Assembly (NCBI GenBank): GCA_016841005.1
Contig: JAEORG010000313.1
Location: 1-9,315, forward strand
DNA: 9,315 nt
DNA from: Candidatus Thorarchaeota archaeon
Lineage (GTDB): Archaea > Asgardarchaeota > Thorarchaeia > Thorarchaeales > Thorarchaeaceae
Direction of reading: 5' to 3'
Both the position numbers and the translations under genes were made by a program. This document shows positions 1-6,673 of this stretch, one piece after another (position 1 is the first letter of the stretch; every line of letters begins with the position of its first letter). Under the pieces are notes generated by a model. It made no database searches, was not told the origin of the DNA, and worked only from the letters and a program-made list of their open reading frames with translations.

Positions 1-1
1 A

Positions 2-1273
2 ACACTAATCTCTCGTTATTCAAAATTCTACAAGAGTAGTGAAACCATGAGTGTCATGTTCATTGCATTGATGTTTACTGCCGCTCTCTTCTCAAGTTTT
101 TCTGCGGAAACAGGTTCCATTCACATGCGCGAACTCTATATGTTTGATACAGGAGCAGATGTCGTAATAGACTCTATCCTTGATGCAGATAATGTGACCT
201 TGGCATTACTGGATAATATTACAGCAGTTGATGGAGTTCTAAATGCAAGTGGAATGTTTAGAACTGGGGTTCATGTCAGCTATCTAGATTCTACTATTAG
301 CGGTTTAGTACAAAAAAGTACTCCACTACCGGTATATGCGATTCAACCAAAGAAGTGGATAGACTCAACGTTCATTGAACCATATTTCTCATTGTCAGGA
401 GATTTGGAACATACAGTTAGATTGTTAGCTGAGAATCAAACAAATGTCATCTCTTCATTTAGACCAAATAGTGCACTAGCTGAAACTGGACAATTCCATG
501 AGAATTTAACTCTGAATTTTATTGGACCTCCTACAAATGAAACATTCTATGCTGCGTATAGCTTCAATGCAACAATAGTAGACACTCTCTCTGACAGTAA
601 CTTTCGAAATTCAATTAATTATATGCCAGGTGAGGACTCACCAGATTTCTTATTGATGAATATCACGTATGTTCATTCATGGTTGAATACATCTAGAATA
701 AGCCGATTCTACGTGAATATTGACGAGTCCAAAAACATTACACGAATTCTTTCTGACCTTAGGAAAATTGCCCCACGTTACCTTAAAGTGACATCAAGTC
801 AAGAACGAATTGATTCTGTCCTAAATTCACGAACAGGCCAATCAATTAATGGGGTCTATTCACTAAATGTTGTCTTTTCACTAGTTTACCTTACCATAGG
901 GATGATGGTTGTAAATGTAGTTAGGTCTAGGAAACTTCAGAAGCAATATTCAATACTTCGTGCCTTTGGTACAAATTCATCCTCAGTCCTTGCTTCAATA
1001 TTATTGGACACCATGATAGGTATGCTAGTAGGTACAATCATAGGTCTCTTCATCGGTTATTTCTTGACTACATTGATACTCGACCTTCCGTTGGTATTCT
1101 TAGGTGTTAGTGTAGAGATTCTATGGTCTAGATTACCCATTTCTTTAGCGATACCATTCGGATTGCTTACCTTGATTCTTATTATTGCAGTCGTATCTTC
1201 TATAGTAACTGTAATTATTTCTACTAAGCGAGCATTATCCAGAAACATAGCTGACGATTTTCGCCATGAGTAA
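2..1273 (+). CDS. ABC-transporter permease, FtsX/MacB-like, C-terminal part (5' end outside window)
   Basis: The reading frame is open from the left edge to the TAA at 1271-1273, so the ATG at 47 is probably an internal methionine and about 423 residues of a longer permease are visible. Numbered from that Met, a hydrophobic helix (about 1-20) is followed by a roughly 250-residue extracytoplasmic domain rich in N-X-S/T sequons. Three membrane helices (about 272-293, 311-345 and 363-392) close the protein, with a basic loop (VRSRKLQKQYSILRAFGT) after the first of them. The helix, large outer domain and three-helix order, and the 'R..L..Q..ILRA.G' loop, are hallmarks of FtsX-like permeases, which couple to a MacB/LolD-type ATPase for lipid, lipoprotein or peptide export or mechanotransmission. 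The ATPase partner and the substrate cannot be read from this window. Such proteins often have two FtsX units, and this may be the second. Confidence 0.85.
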   Translation, partial: TLISRYSKFYKSSETMSVMFIALMFTAALFSSFSAETGSIHMRELYMFDTGADVVIDSILDADNVTLALLDNITAVDGVLNASGMFRTGVHVSYLDSTISGLVQKSTPLPVYAIQPKKWIDSTFIEPYFSLSGDLEHTVRLLAENQTNVISSFRPNSALAETGQFHENLTLNFIGPPTNETFYAAYSFNATIVDTLSDSNFRNSINYMPGEDSPDFLLMNITYVHSWLNTSRISRFYVNIDESKNITRILSDLRKIAPRYLKVTSSQERIDSVLNSRTGQSINGVYSLNVVFSLVYLTIGMMVVNVVRSRKLQKQYSILRAFGTNSSSVLASILLDTMIGMLVGTIIGLFIGYFLTTLILDLPLVFLGVSVEILWSRLPISLAIPFGLLTLILIIAVVSSIVTVIISTKRALSRNIADDFRHE

Positions 1274-1281
1274 AAAGATGT

Positions 1282-1306
1282 AGGCGAGAATTATCTCGCC
1301 TTTTCC
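1282..1306. terminator. Bidirectional terminator-like hairpin between convergent genes
   Basis: AGGCGAGA (1282-1289) and TCTCGCCT (1294-1301) form an 8-bp perfect stem with a 4-nt ATTA loop. On the plus strand it is followed by TTTT (1301-1304). On the minus strand it is followed shortly by a run of five T (complement of 1272-1276). It lies in the 41-nt gap between the permease stop and the asnS stop, so it can serve both transcripts. Archaeal termination depends mainly on U-runs and FttA; whether the stem matters is inference. Confidence 0.6.
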
Positions 1307-1314
1307 TGAAGAAT

Positions 1315-2610
1315 CTACGGATAAATCCGACTGACAGTCCTTGGAAATGGTACACAATCACGAATGTGCTCAAGTTCAAGCATCCAGGTTATTAAGCGGT
1401 CCATACCAACTCCAAATCCCGAGTGCTCTACACTTCCATATCTACGAATATCAATATACCATTCATACTTTTTCGGATCATCACCTATACGATTCAGATT
1501 ATCGAGTATTCGTTGAGCGTCATCTTCGCGTTGACTTCCACCGATTACCTCGCCAAATCCATGAGGAGCGAGGAGATCGTTGTTTTTGTATGTCCTAGGA
1601 TCAGCTTCATTGTGTTTCATATAGAAGCTCTTAATCTCCTTCGGATAATACTCGATAAAGAGAAAGGTATCTCGATCTTTTGTCAAAATATCTTCGGCTT
1701 CAGTTCTTATGTCCTCACCCCATTTGATATCAAGTCCTTCTTTTTGGCAAACCTCTATTGCTTCATCGTAGGATATTCTCTCAAATGGAGGTTTTATCTT
1801 TAGGAGCCGTTTTGAATCAATACCTAACTCAGCTAGCTCGTTAACACGGTTCTTCGCTACTGCATGACACATGTAACTGATGAGTTCTTCTTGCCTCTTG
1901 ATGTTGCATTCGTGATCACACCACGCCTCTTCTACTTCAAGATGCCAGAACTCTGTGAGATGTTTCCTAGTTCTAGACTTCTCACCTCTAAATGATGGTG
2001 CGAGGATGAACACCTTTTCCATCGCAAAAAGTTGAGGTTCTAAATGCATTTGACTTGTTTGCGTTAGGTACACCTTTCTATCAAAGTATTCGACTTCGAA
2101 GAGTTCTGCTCCTTCTTCGCCCATTGTTGATACGAACATAGGGCATGTTGTTTCGTAAAACCCTTCATTTCTCAGATATTCTCTTGCAGACCTGAACACT
2201 TCATCCCGTACTTTTAGGACATTACTTAATTTGCGAGATCTCATCCAAAGGTGTCTATTATCATTCAGGAATTCAGTGCTCTGATTTTCGGTGATAGGAA
2301 AGTCTTCTGCATAATGCAGGACGGCGAATTTCTCCACCTGTACTTCATATCCTCCTTCCGCTCTGGAATCAGCTCTTACGATCCCTTCGAGCTCTATGAG
2401 GGATTCTATTAACATTCTAGTTGCATCAGCATACGATTCTTCACTGACTGCACTCTGTTTGATTACCGTTTGAACGACACCAGATGGATCACGAAGTAAT
2501 ACGAAGGTCATCTTTGTCTGCTTCCGAATCCTATGGACCCAGCCGCGCATGCGGACCTTTTTTCCTTCGTACTTGCCATCAAGCACGTCACGTACGTGGA
2601 TATATTCCAT
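1315..2610 (-). CDS. asnS: Asparaginyl-tRNA synthetase (AsnRS, class IIb)
   Basis: This cytoplasmic enzyme charges tRNA-Asn with asparagine using ATP. The 431-residue product has an N-terminal OB-fold anticodon-binding domain (about 17-98, GWVHRIRKQTKMTFVLLRD). A class II catalytic core follows: the motif 1 region at about 138-158, the 'TSQMHLE' amino-acid pocket at 185-191, motif 2 at 207-225 with Arg208, and motif 3 GFGVGMDR at 398-405. The Q-x-H-L-E pocket, the 'HLTEFWHLEVE' motif 2, 'GGSQRED' and the ending 'IRDCVPFPRT' favour AsnRS over AspRS. The OB-fold rules out the truncated AsnRS-like paralogues. I chose the ATG at 2608-2610 because it has a GGTGA ribosome site 6 nt upstream and gives the usual archaeal length. 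An in-frame ATG at 2712 would add 34 atypical residues encoded through a terminator-like hairpin and the likely promoter. Confidence 0.93.
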   Translation of the reverse strand: MEYIHVRDVLDGKYEGKKVRMRGWVHRIRKQTKMTFVLLRDPSGVVQTVIKQSAVSEESYADATRMLIESLIELEGIVRADSRAEGGYEVQVEKFAVLHYAEDFPITENQSTEFLNDNRHLWMRSRKLSNVLKVRDEVFRSAREYLRNEGFYETTCPMFVSTMGEEGAELFEVEYFDRKVYLTQTSQMHLEPQLFAMEKVFILAPSFRGEKSRTRKHLTEFWHLEVEEAWCDHECNIKRQEELISYMCHAVAKNRVNELAELGIDSKRLLKIKPPFERISYDEAIEVCQKEGLDIKWGEDIRTEAEDILTKDRDTFLFIEYYPKEIKSFYMKHNEADPRTYKNNDLLAPHGFGEVIGGSQREDDAQRILDNLNRIGDDPKKYEWYIDIRRYGSVEHSGFGVGMDRLITWMLELEHIRDCVPFPRTVSRIYP

Positions 2611-2615
2611 AATAG

Positions 2616-2620
2616 TCACC
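2616..2620 (-). promoter_or_regulatory. Ribosome binding site of asnS
   Basis: On the minus strand GGTGA lies 5 nt before the ATG at 2610 (context GGTGACTATTATG). It matches the anti-Shine-Dalgarno end of archaeal 16S rRNA and decides the start: the alternative ATG at 2712 abuts the upstream gene's stop codon. Confidence 0.65.
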
Positions 2621-2673
2621 ACAATCTCGCTGTCTGGGCATCTGCCAAGACTCTTTTCACGAGTGAGACGTGA

Positions 2674-2683
2674 GGATAAAAGG
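2674..2683 (-). promoter_or_regulatory. Possible TATA box of asnS
   Basis: CCTTTTATCC on the minus strand lies about 64 nt before the chosen asnS start and just after the hairpin that ends the upstream gene. A start of transcription about 25 nt downstream would give a leader of roughly 40 nt containing the GGTGA site. It also supplies the T-run after that hairpin, so its role as promoter is uncertain. Confidence 0.35.
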
Positions 2684-2685
2684 AT

Positions 2686-2706
2686 GACGGCCAAAGTAGG
2701 GCCGTC
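2686..2706 (-). terminator. Terminator-like hairpin after the surface-protein gene
   Basis: GACGGCC and GGCCGTC form a 7-bp GC-rich perfect stem with a 7-nt loop. Read on the minus strand, the stem starts 7 nt after the TAA of the surface-protein gene and is followed by ATCCTTTTATCC. It separates that gene from asnS and implies separate transcription. Confidence 0.55.
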
Positions 2707-2713
2707 GTGCATT

Positions 2714-4612
2714 TTATCGATATTTGAAGTACCAGATGACTATACCCAGAAGTACAAGCACTCCCGCGATACCAAACGTACCAATAATGAGGAGATTTGC
2801 AAGGGGTGGACTCACATATACCATTACAGTTGAACTAGCTGTGTTCCCTCCAAGATCAGTGACAGTAAGTACAACTTCATGAGTACCTTCACTAAGACCC
2901 CAGAAATCAAACTCAATAGTTTCAGATATCCAATCTTTCTCTACAACGACATTACCATCTATAGTGATGGTGTAGTTTGCCTTGAAGTCATCAGTAACAG
3001 TCCAGTTTCGTACGATATTATTATCACCGCGAGCATAGTAAACATCACCGGGCTCATAAGTGAAAACAGGAGCAACATCATCAGCTTTGACTGTGACCGA
3101 AACATTTCCGAAGGCTGAATTACCACTTGTATCGTTAATCCATAGAGAATATAAATAGACGCCGATATCTAGACCAGTGATTGCTGTAGAATAGAATGGC
3201 TCTTCTTGGTCCAATGTGCCATTGTCAATTGCATCATTATCGCGATAGAGTATGTAAGAATCAAGGTAATCATCAGTAAGGTTCCAACGAAGCGATTGAC
3301 CTGTTTCAGTGAAATAGAACTCTAAATCATCTGGAGATTCGATAACTGGTATAACATCCTCATATATCCTGAGAGATACTACACTCTCATTAGTGTTAGA
3401 GTTTTGATCCGTAAGTACAAGCTTCAATTCATAGACTCCAATTTCAAAACCAGTTGCATTGAATGTGTATGTTGTTTGATTTGTCCAGGACAGAGTTTCA
3501 TTCAATGAATTATCAACGTACATTCGAATCTGAGAAGGATATTCATCTTCAATATCCCATGTTATTGTTATGTTCTCTGTTTCGTAGTAGTATTCAACCT
3601 CAAGATCAGGTGTCATAATATTTGGAACTCTGATATCGGTATTCACAGTGGTCAGATTGTAAGAGTAGCTACCTGCTCCAATCGGTGTACCTGCATAACT
3701 AACAGTCCAATTAACGAAAAGAGCGGGTAAGTCAAGGAATCTAACTGTTCCATTTGCAGGTGTGAACTGATGGTATAATTCAGTTCCATTGTATCTGGTT
3801 ACATTAACCAGAGCGCCTTCAAGAGGTGCCAATGAGGTCTCATAATATGTGAAGACTTCGAGGTCATAATAACCAGGATCACCCGCGAAATTACCTAGTG
3901 GTCGAATGAATACCTTCTTGGTTGTTCCGTCGGTAGTGAAGTTTTCAATTGCTATCGCAACTCCAGCATAATCACCTGATTGGACGACAATATAGTATGA
4001 ATAATTACCTACTGGAATATCAGTAAAGTTTGCAACACCATCAGAACCAAGTATGGTCTGATCATAAGTAGTGTTGGTATCACGTGAGAAGATGGTGAAG
4101 TTCAGACCTTCCGCAGGATTGTTATCTATGTCAACCACAGTAGCCAGGAAGTCATCATCATCATTAGCCCAATCGAGGTTTCCAATCTCAAGATCCACAT
4201 AGACTTCAGGACCATCAGATACCATAGTACCGTTCTGTGAGAGACCTGCAACTGCCCAAGTCACATTCCATTCATAGACACCTACAGGAACATTGTAAAA
4301 GACTGCAGACCCATCACCAACTGTTAGCTTTGATTCGTATAACGTATCATCAGTGACATTGTATAGTGTAACATTGGCTTGGGCAATTTCCAAGGTTCCG
4401 TTGTAGACATAAAACTGGAAATCATCATCATTGAATGCTTGGTTGTAGTTGATTGTACTATTCTCCACAACAAGAACAGAATCCGCGAGGGTATTACTAC
4501 TCACAGGAGCTGTTGTGATTTGAGGGGGCCCAACAAATGCTACCTGAGTTGCTGTACATGATAGCATCAGTAAGACCAATATAAGTGTGAAACTCTTTCG
4601 TAAGGTGTTCAT
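2714..4612 (-). CDS. Large secreted, membrane-anchored surface protein with CarboxypepD_reg/Cna-B-like and Ig-like repeats
   Basis: The N-terminus is a signal peptide (K6 then a hydrophobic stretch at 8-18). 'MLSC' around Cys19 is at best a weak lipobox. Three related modules of about 85 residues (roughly 60-143, 150-235 and 243-325) each carry an 'NVTLYN...DG.A.F.NVPVG.Y..NV' pattern, typical of carboxypeptidase-regulatory-like or Cna-B-like beta-sandwiches. The first two open with an Asp run (NDDDF, NDDDDF). Three Ig-like modules follow (about 336-425, 427-515 and 517-600). Each has a W-[DNT]-[ILV]-x-D-[DE] strand near its start and 'G.Y...L...D..GN' near its end. A helix at about 605-628 followed by KYR anchors the protein with the bulk outside the cell. 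More than 25 N-X-S/T sequons suggest heavy N-glycosylation. No catalytic motif is visible, so adhesion or an envelope structural role is inference. There is no PGF-type sorting signal. Confidence 0.8.
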   Translation of the reverse strand: MNTLRKSFTLILVLLMLSCTATQVAFVGPPQITTAPVSSNTLADSVLVVENSTINYNQAFNDDDFQFYVYNGTLEIAQANVTLYNVTDDTLYESKLTVGDGSAVFYNVPVGVYEWNVTWAVAGLSQNGTMVSDGPEVYVDLEIGNLDWANDDDDFLATVVDIDNNPAEGLNFTIFSRDTNTTYDQTILGSDGVANFTDIPVGNYSYYIVVQSGDYAGVAIAIENFTTDGTTKKVFIRPLGNFAGDPGYYDLEVFTYYETSLAPLEGALVNVTRYNGTELYHQFTPANGTVRFLDLPALFVNWTVSYAGTPIGAGSYSYNLTTVNTDIRVPNIMTPDLEVEYYYETENITITWDIEDEYPSQIRMYVDNSLNETLSWTNQTTYTFNATGFEIGVYELKLVLTDQNSNTNESVVSLRIYEDVIPVIESPDDLEFYFTETGQSLRWNLTDDYLDSYILYRDNDAIDNGTLDQEEPFYSTAITGLDIGVYLYSLWINDTSGNSAFGNVSVTVKADDVAPVFTYEPGDVYYARGDNNIVRNWTVTDDFKANYTITIDGNVVVEKDWISETIEFDFWGLSEGTHEVVLTVTDLGGNTASSTVMVYVSPPLANLLIIGTFGIAGVLVLLGIVIWYFKYR

Positions 4613-4688
4613 CCAATGTCACTCTCTTAGTCTAAAGACGGACTGTCTAGTGCCATCTCACTACTTGGCGCGTCGAAACTGTGAGGAG

Positions 4689-4698
4689 CATAAAAGGG
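4689..4698 (-). promoter_or_regulatory. Likely TATA box of the surface-protein gene
   Basis: CCCTTTTATG on the minus strand lies about 77 nt before the ATG at 4612. It is the best TATA-like element in the 227-nt gap 4613-4839. A transcript start about 25 nt downstream leaves a leader of roughly 50 nt. GAGTGA, 6 nt before the ATG, is a weak ribosome site. The rest of the gap holds T-runs after the hydrolase gene (around 4751-4758 and 4780-4785) and an inverted repeat at 4703-4742. I see no RNA gene there. Confidence 0.45.
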
Positions 4699-4702
4699 TT
4701 TT

Positions 4703-4742
4703 CATAGAATCTGCTAGAGTCAATGAGAACCATTATTCTATG
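4703..4742. repeat. Inverted repeat upstream of the surface-protein promoter
   Basis: CATAGAAT (4703-4710) and ATTCTATG (4735-4742) are perfect 8-bp inverted arms with a 24-nt spacer. They begin about 5 bp upstream of the likely TATA box of the surface-protein gene. It could be a split operator or chance, since the arms are AT-rich. Confidence 0.3.
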
Positions 4743-4839
4743 CATCCCTATGTTTTTTTAGTGAATAGACTTACTCTCACAAAAATTCACACAGTATTAA
4801 ACATGGCACTTTTCTAAGAAATGTACTACATGAGTGCGT

Positions 4840-5685
4840 TCATGTTGCACGAGTGTTTATCCAATTCATAAGGTCATTCAACATTTCGTCCCCACCTTCA
4901 TCTTCATAGGGTTCATGATAGAGACCTTCGTATAGTTTCCAAGTCTTATCCTCAGCGGATATTGAATCGAAGAATGTCTTATTCTTCTCGGGTATAGTGA
5001 TCTGATCATCCGACCCTTGAAGAACTACAACTGGAATCAGAATTTTAGCCCCATTTAGATATGCTTCATCTTTTGCATTCAGACCTTCTACTGCAAATCT
5101 GCCAGTGGCTTTGTCGAATCTTAATGGGTCCTCTCTATTGCGCTTGACTACCTCTGGATTTCTTGCAATCAAATCATAGTTCAATCCATTAGGAAAGAGA
5201 GTCTTTGCGTTTATCTTTGATAAAACACCTGCAACCATCCGACGAACACCGTCTATTTCGAGCTGTTCCGAAACTGCAGGGAAGGGAATCATTATCCCGT
5301 CAATCTCTTTGGAATTGGGATCCTTAATCACATAATGTATCACAATCAATGCTCCAAAAGAGTGGCCATATAGGAAGAACTTCTTGTCTGAATGCTTTAG
5401 TTTGAGGTGTGCGACAAGTGCTTCTGTGTCATCGATGTATTCCTGAAAGCTATCTACATGGCCTTTCTTTCCGTCATAATGTCCGAATCCACGGAGGTCA
5501 GGCGCGTAACTGATGTGTCCATTCTTTGCAAAATTCTCACCCAGAAATGACATAAGACCACTATGAGACCCTAGTCCATGGAACAAGATAACTACGGATT
5601 TGATTTCACCGTCAGGTTTCCATACTCTCATGAACATCTGTTTTCCATCATAGCCAAGATAATTTGTCTCTTCCATATCCATCAT
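4840..5685 (-). CDS. Alpha/beta hydrolase, monoacylglycerol lipase-like (Hydrolase_4/S33 type)
   Basis: This is a predicted cytoplasmic serine hydrolase of 281 residues, the normal size for the family, without a signal peptide. The oxyanion-hole motif HGLGSHSG (36-43), the 'PDLRGFGHYDG' loop (62-72) and the nucleophile elbow GHSFGA with Ser109 are present. 'GSDD' supplies the acid (probably Asp227) and 'YHEPYED' the catalytic His257. The layout matches bacterial and eukaryotic monoacylglycerol lipase or lysophospholipase homologues. A cap domain lies at about 135-210. The true substrate (acyl ester, lysolipid or other ester) cannot be read from sequence. GAGAGG 4 nt before the ATG at 5683-5685 supports this start; the next codon is also ATG. 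It follows the dioxygenase gene on the same strand after 61 nt with no clear promoter between, so co-transcription is plausible. Confidence 0.85.
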   Translation of the reverse strand: MMDMEETNYLGYDGKQMFMRVWKPDGEIKSVVILFHGLGSHSGLMSFLGENFAKNGHISYAPDLRGFGHYDGKKGHVDSFQEYIDDTEALVAHLKLKHSDKKFFLYGHSFGALIVIHYVIKDPNSKEIDGIMIPFPAVSEQLEIDGVRRMVAGVLSKINAKTLFPNGLNYDLIARNPEVVKRNREDPLRFDKATGRFAVEGLNAKDEAYLNGAKILIPVVVLQGSDDQITIPEKNKTFFDSISAEDKTWKLYEGLYHEPYEDEGGDEMLNDLMNWINTRAT

Positions 5686-5746
5686 CTATCCTCTCAAATA
5701 CCAACTAAGTGCGTTTGAACATTGGTTCTTTTCTTACTTGTGGTTT

Positions 5747-6529
5747 TCATCCAATTCTAAATGATGTCATTGAAAGAGACCCTGCAAAATAATACTGATT
5801 GAAAACACTCACATCCTCAGAAGTGTCGGTAGCTCCTATTGTGTAAAGTAAGGGCAAAAAGTGGTCTGGTGTTGGATGAGCAAGACGTGCCAAATCACCG
5901 AGTTCAATGTAATTAATTATTGACTCATGATCGCCACTTAGGAGAGAATCCACCATTTTCTGATCAAATTCCGGAGTCCAATCGTAAACAAGTTCTCCCA
6001 TGTCGAGTCTAGCCATTCTTAAGTTATGGACTAAGTTTCCGCTTCCGATAATGAGCACACCGTTCTTCCTTAGAGATTGCAATTGTTGAGCGATCTTGTA
6101 ATGTTCACTAGGTTTTTTTGTATAATCAATGCTGAGTTGTGTGGTTGGTATATTGGCATTCGGATACATTTTTGAGAGCACAGACCACGTGCCATGATCA
6201 AGCCCCCAACTGGAATCCAACTTTACTTCGAACGAACGAACTAATCCCTGAACATCCTTTGCTACTTCAGGTGCTCCTGGGGCGGGATACAGTTGTTCAT
6301 ATAGGACTGGTGGGAATCCGTAAAAATCATGGATTGTTCTAGGGGATTCCATTTCACCTACTCGAGTATCGGGTATGAACCAGTGTGCAGATATGCAGAG
6401 GATTGCCTGAGGGGTTGGAATTTCTTTCGCAATCTTTTCCCACCCCTGTGTATACTTATTGTCTTCTATAGCATTCATTGGAGACCCATGCCCAATGAAA
6501 AGGGAAGGCATTATTTCCGCTTTACTCAT
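5747..6529 (-). CDS. Extradiol (class III) ring-cleaving dioxygenase, 4,5-DOPA dioxygenase-like (LigB/YgiD family)
   Basis: The product matches the YgiD/plant DOPA-dioxygenase family along its whole length. Visible family blocks are 'PSLFIGHGSPMN', 'ISAHWF', 'TIHDFYGFPP..Y...YPAPG', 'WGLDHGTW', 'IPTTQLSID', 'GSGNLVHNLR', 'HPTPDHFLPLL' and the ending 'GSLSMTSFRIG'. Numbered from the ATG at 6529, conserved histidines are His14, His49, His112, His168, His218 and His223; His14 and His49 lie in the usual metal-binding blocks. Members use non-haem Fe(II) (some copies hold Zn) to open catechol rings beside the two hydroxyls; the substrate here is unknown. The start is uncertain: a GTG at 6541, this ATG, or the ATG at 6511 just before the first conserved block. 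None has a good ribosome site. The gene is divergent from tbp and may share a transcript with the downstream hydrolase. Confidence 0.88.
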   Translation of the reverse strand: MSKAEIMPSLFIGHGSPMNAIEDNKYTQGWEKIAKEIPTPQAILCISAHWFIPDTRVGEMESPRTIHDFYGFPPVLYEQLYPAPGAPEVAKDVQGLVRSFEVKLDSSWGLDHGTWSVLSKMYPNANIPTTQLSIDYTKKPSEHYKIAQQLQSLRKNGVLIIGSGNLVHNLRMARLDMGELVYDWTPEFDQKMVDSLLSGDHESIINYIELGDLARLAHPTPDHFLPLLYTIGATDTSEDVSVFNQYYFAGSLSMTSFRIG

Positions 6530-6546
6530 CTTGAAGGTCACAATCC

Positions 6547-6554
6547 TATTATAC
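6547..6554 (-). promoter_or_regulatory. Possible TATA box of the dioxygenase gene
   Basis: GTATAATA on the minus strand is followed, at the usual TATA-to-start distance of about 25 bp, by the region of the ATG codons at 6529 and 6511. If it is used, the mRNA would start near 6524 and favour the ATG at 6511 with a very short leader. This disagrees with the GTG at 6541 as start codon. Confidence 0.35.
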
Positions 6555-6582
6555 GTTGTAGAAAATTTCCTTCAAACCTTAA

Positions 6583-6612
6583 AATGAGTTAGATATGGTA
6601 CCCTAGCTCATT
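6583..6612. repeat. Inverted repeat (candidate operator) between divergent dioxygenase and tbp promoters
   Basis: AATGAGTTAG (6583-6592) and CTAGCTCATT (6603-6612) are inverted arms matching at 9 of 10 positions, with one G-T type mismatch and a 10-bp spacer. The element ends 22 bp before the first tbp TATA box and begins 28 bp upstream of the dioxygenase TATA-like box. It is therefore almost centred between the two promoters. Its size and symmetry fit a dimeric regulator site; the regulator is unknown. Confidence 0.5.
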
Positions 6613-6634
6613 CTTAATGCCCTTATTGCACACC

Positions 6635-6642
6635 TTTATAAG
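6635..6642 (+). promoter_or_regulatory. TATA-like box 1 upstream of tbp
   Basis: TTTATAAG within CCTTTATAAGG is the first of three TATA-like elements before tbp. It would place a transcript start near 6665, giving a leader of about 38 nt that keeps the AGGAG at 6687-6691. Confidence 0.5.
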
Positions 6643-6658
6643 GCGATTTTTGAACCCC

Positions 6659-6668
6659 CTTTATAAAG
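6659..6668 (+). promoter_or_regulatory. TATA box 2 upstream of tbp (palindromic)
   Basis: CTTTATAAAG is a perfect 10-bp palindrome and close to the archaeal consensus. It is preceded by a run of five C rather than the purine-rich BRE usual for archaeal promoters. It predicts a start near 6690. Because the box is symmetric, orientation would depend on flanking BRE contacts. Confidence 0.6.
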
Positions 6669-6673
6669 AGGCC

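Noticed and set aside
1423..1803. Plus-strand open frame of 126 codons inside asnS
   Set aside because: It is wholly antisense to a well-conserved synthetase, has no recognisable domain or ribosome site, and its composition mirrors the opposite strand.
2549..2833. Plus-strand open frame of 94 codons across the asnS start and the surface-protein end
   Set aside because: It overlaps two supported minus-strand genes and the hairpin between them, and shows no family features.
4587..4817. Plus-strand open frame of 76 codons in the gap before the surface-protein gene
   Set aside because: It starts inside the surface-protein signal peptide region in antisense, crosses its likely promoter, and has no ribosome site or recognisable sequence.
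4613..4839. Search for a tRNA, C/D-box RNA or other RNA gene in the longest gap
   Set aside because: No cloverleaf arms, no GGTTCGAATCC-like T-arm and no convincing C and D box pair were seen; the gap is explained by promoter and gene-end sequence.
6139..6592. Two plus-strand open frames of 67 and 87 codons antisense to the dioxygenase gene
   Set aside because: The minus-strand dioxygenase is conserved end to end; these frames have no independent support.
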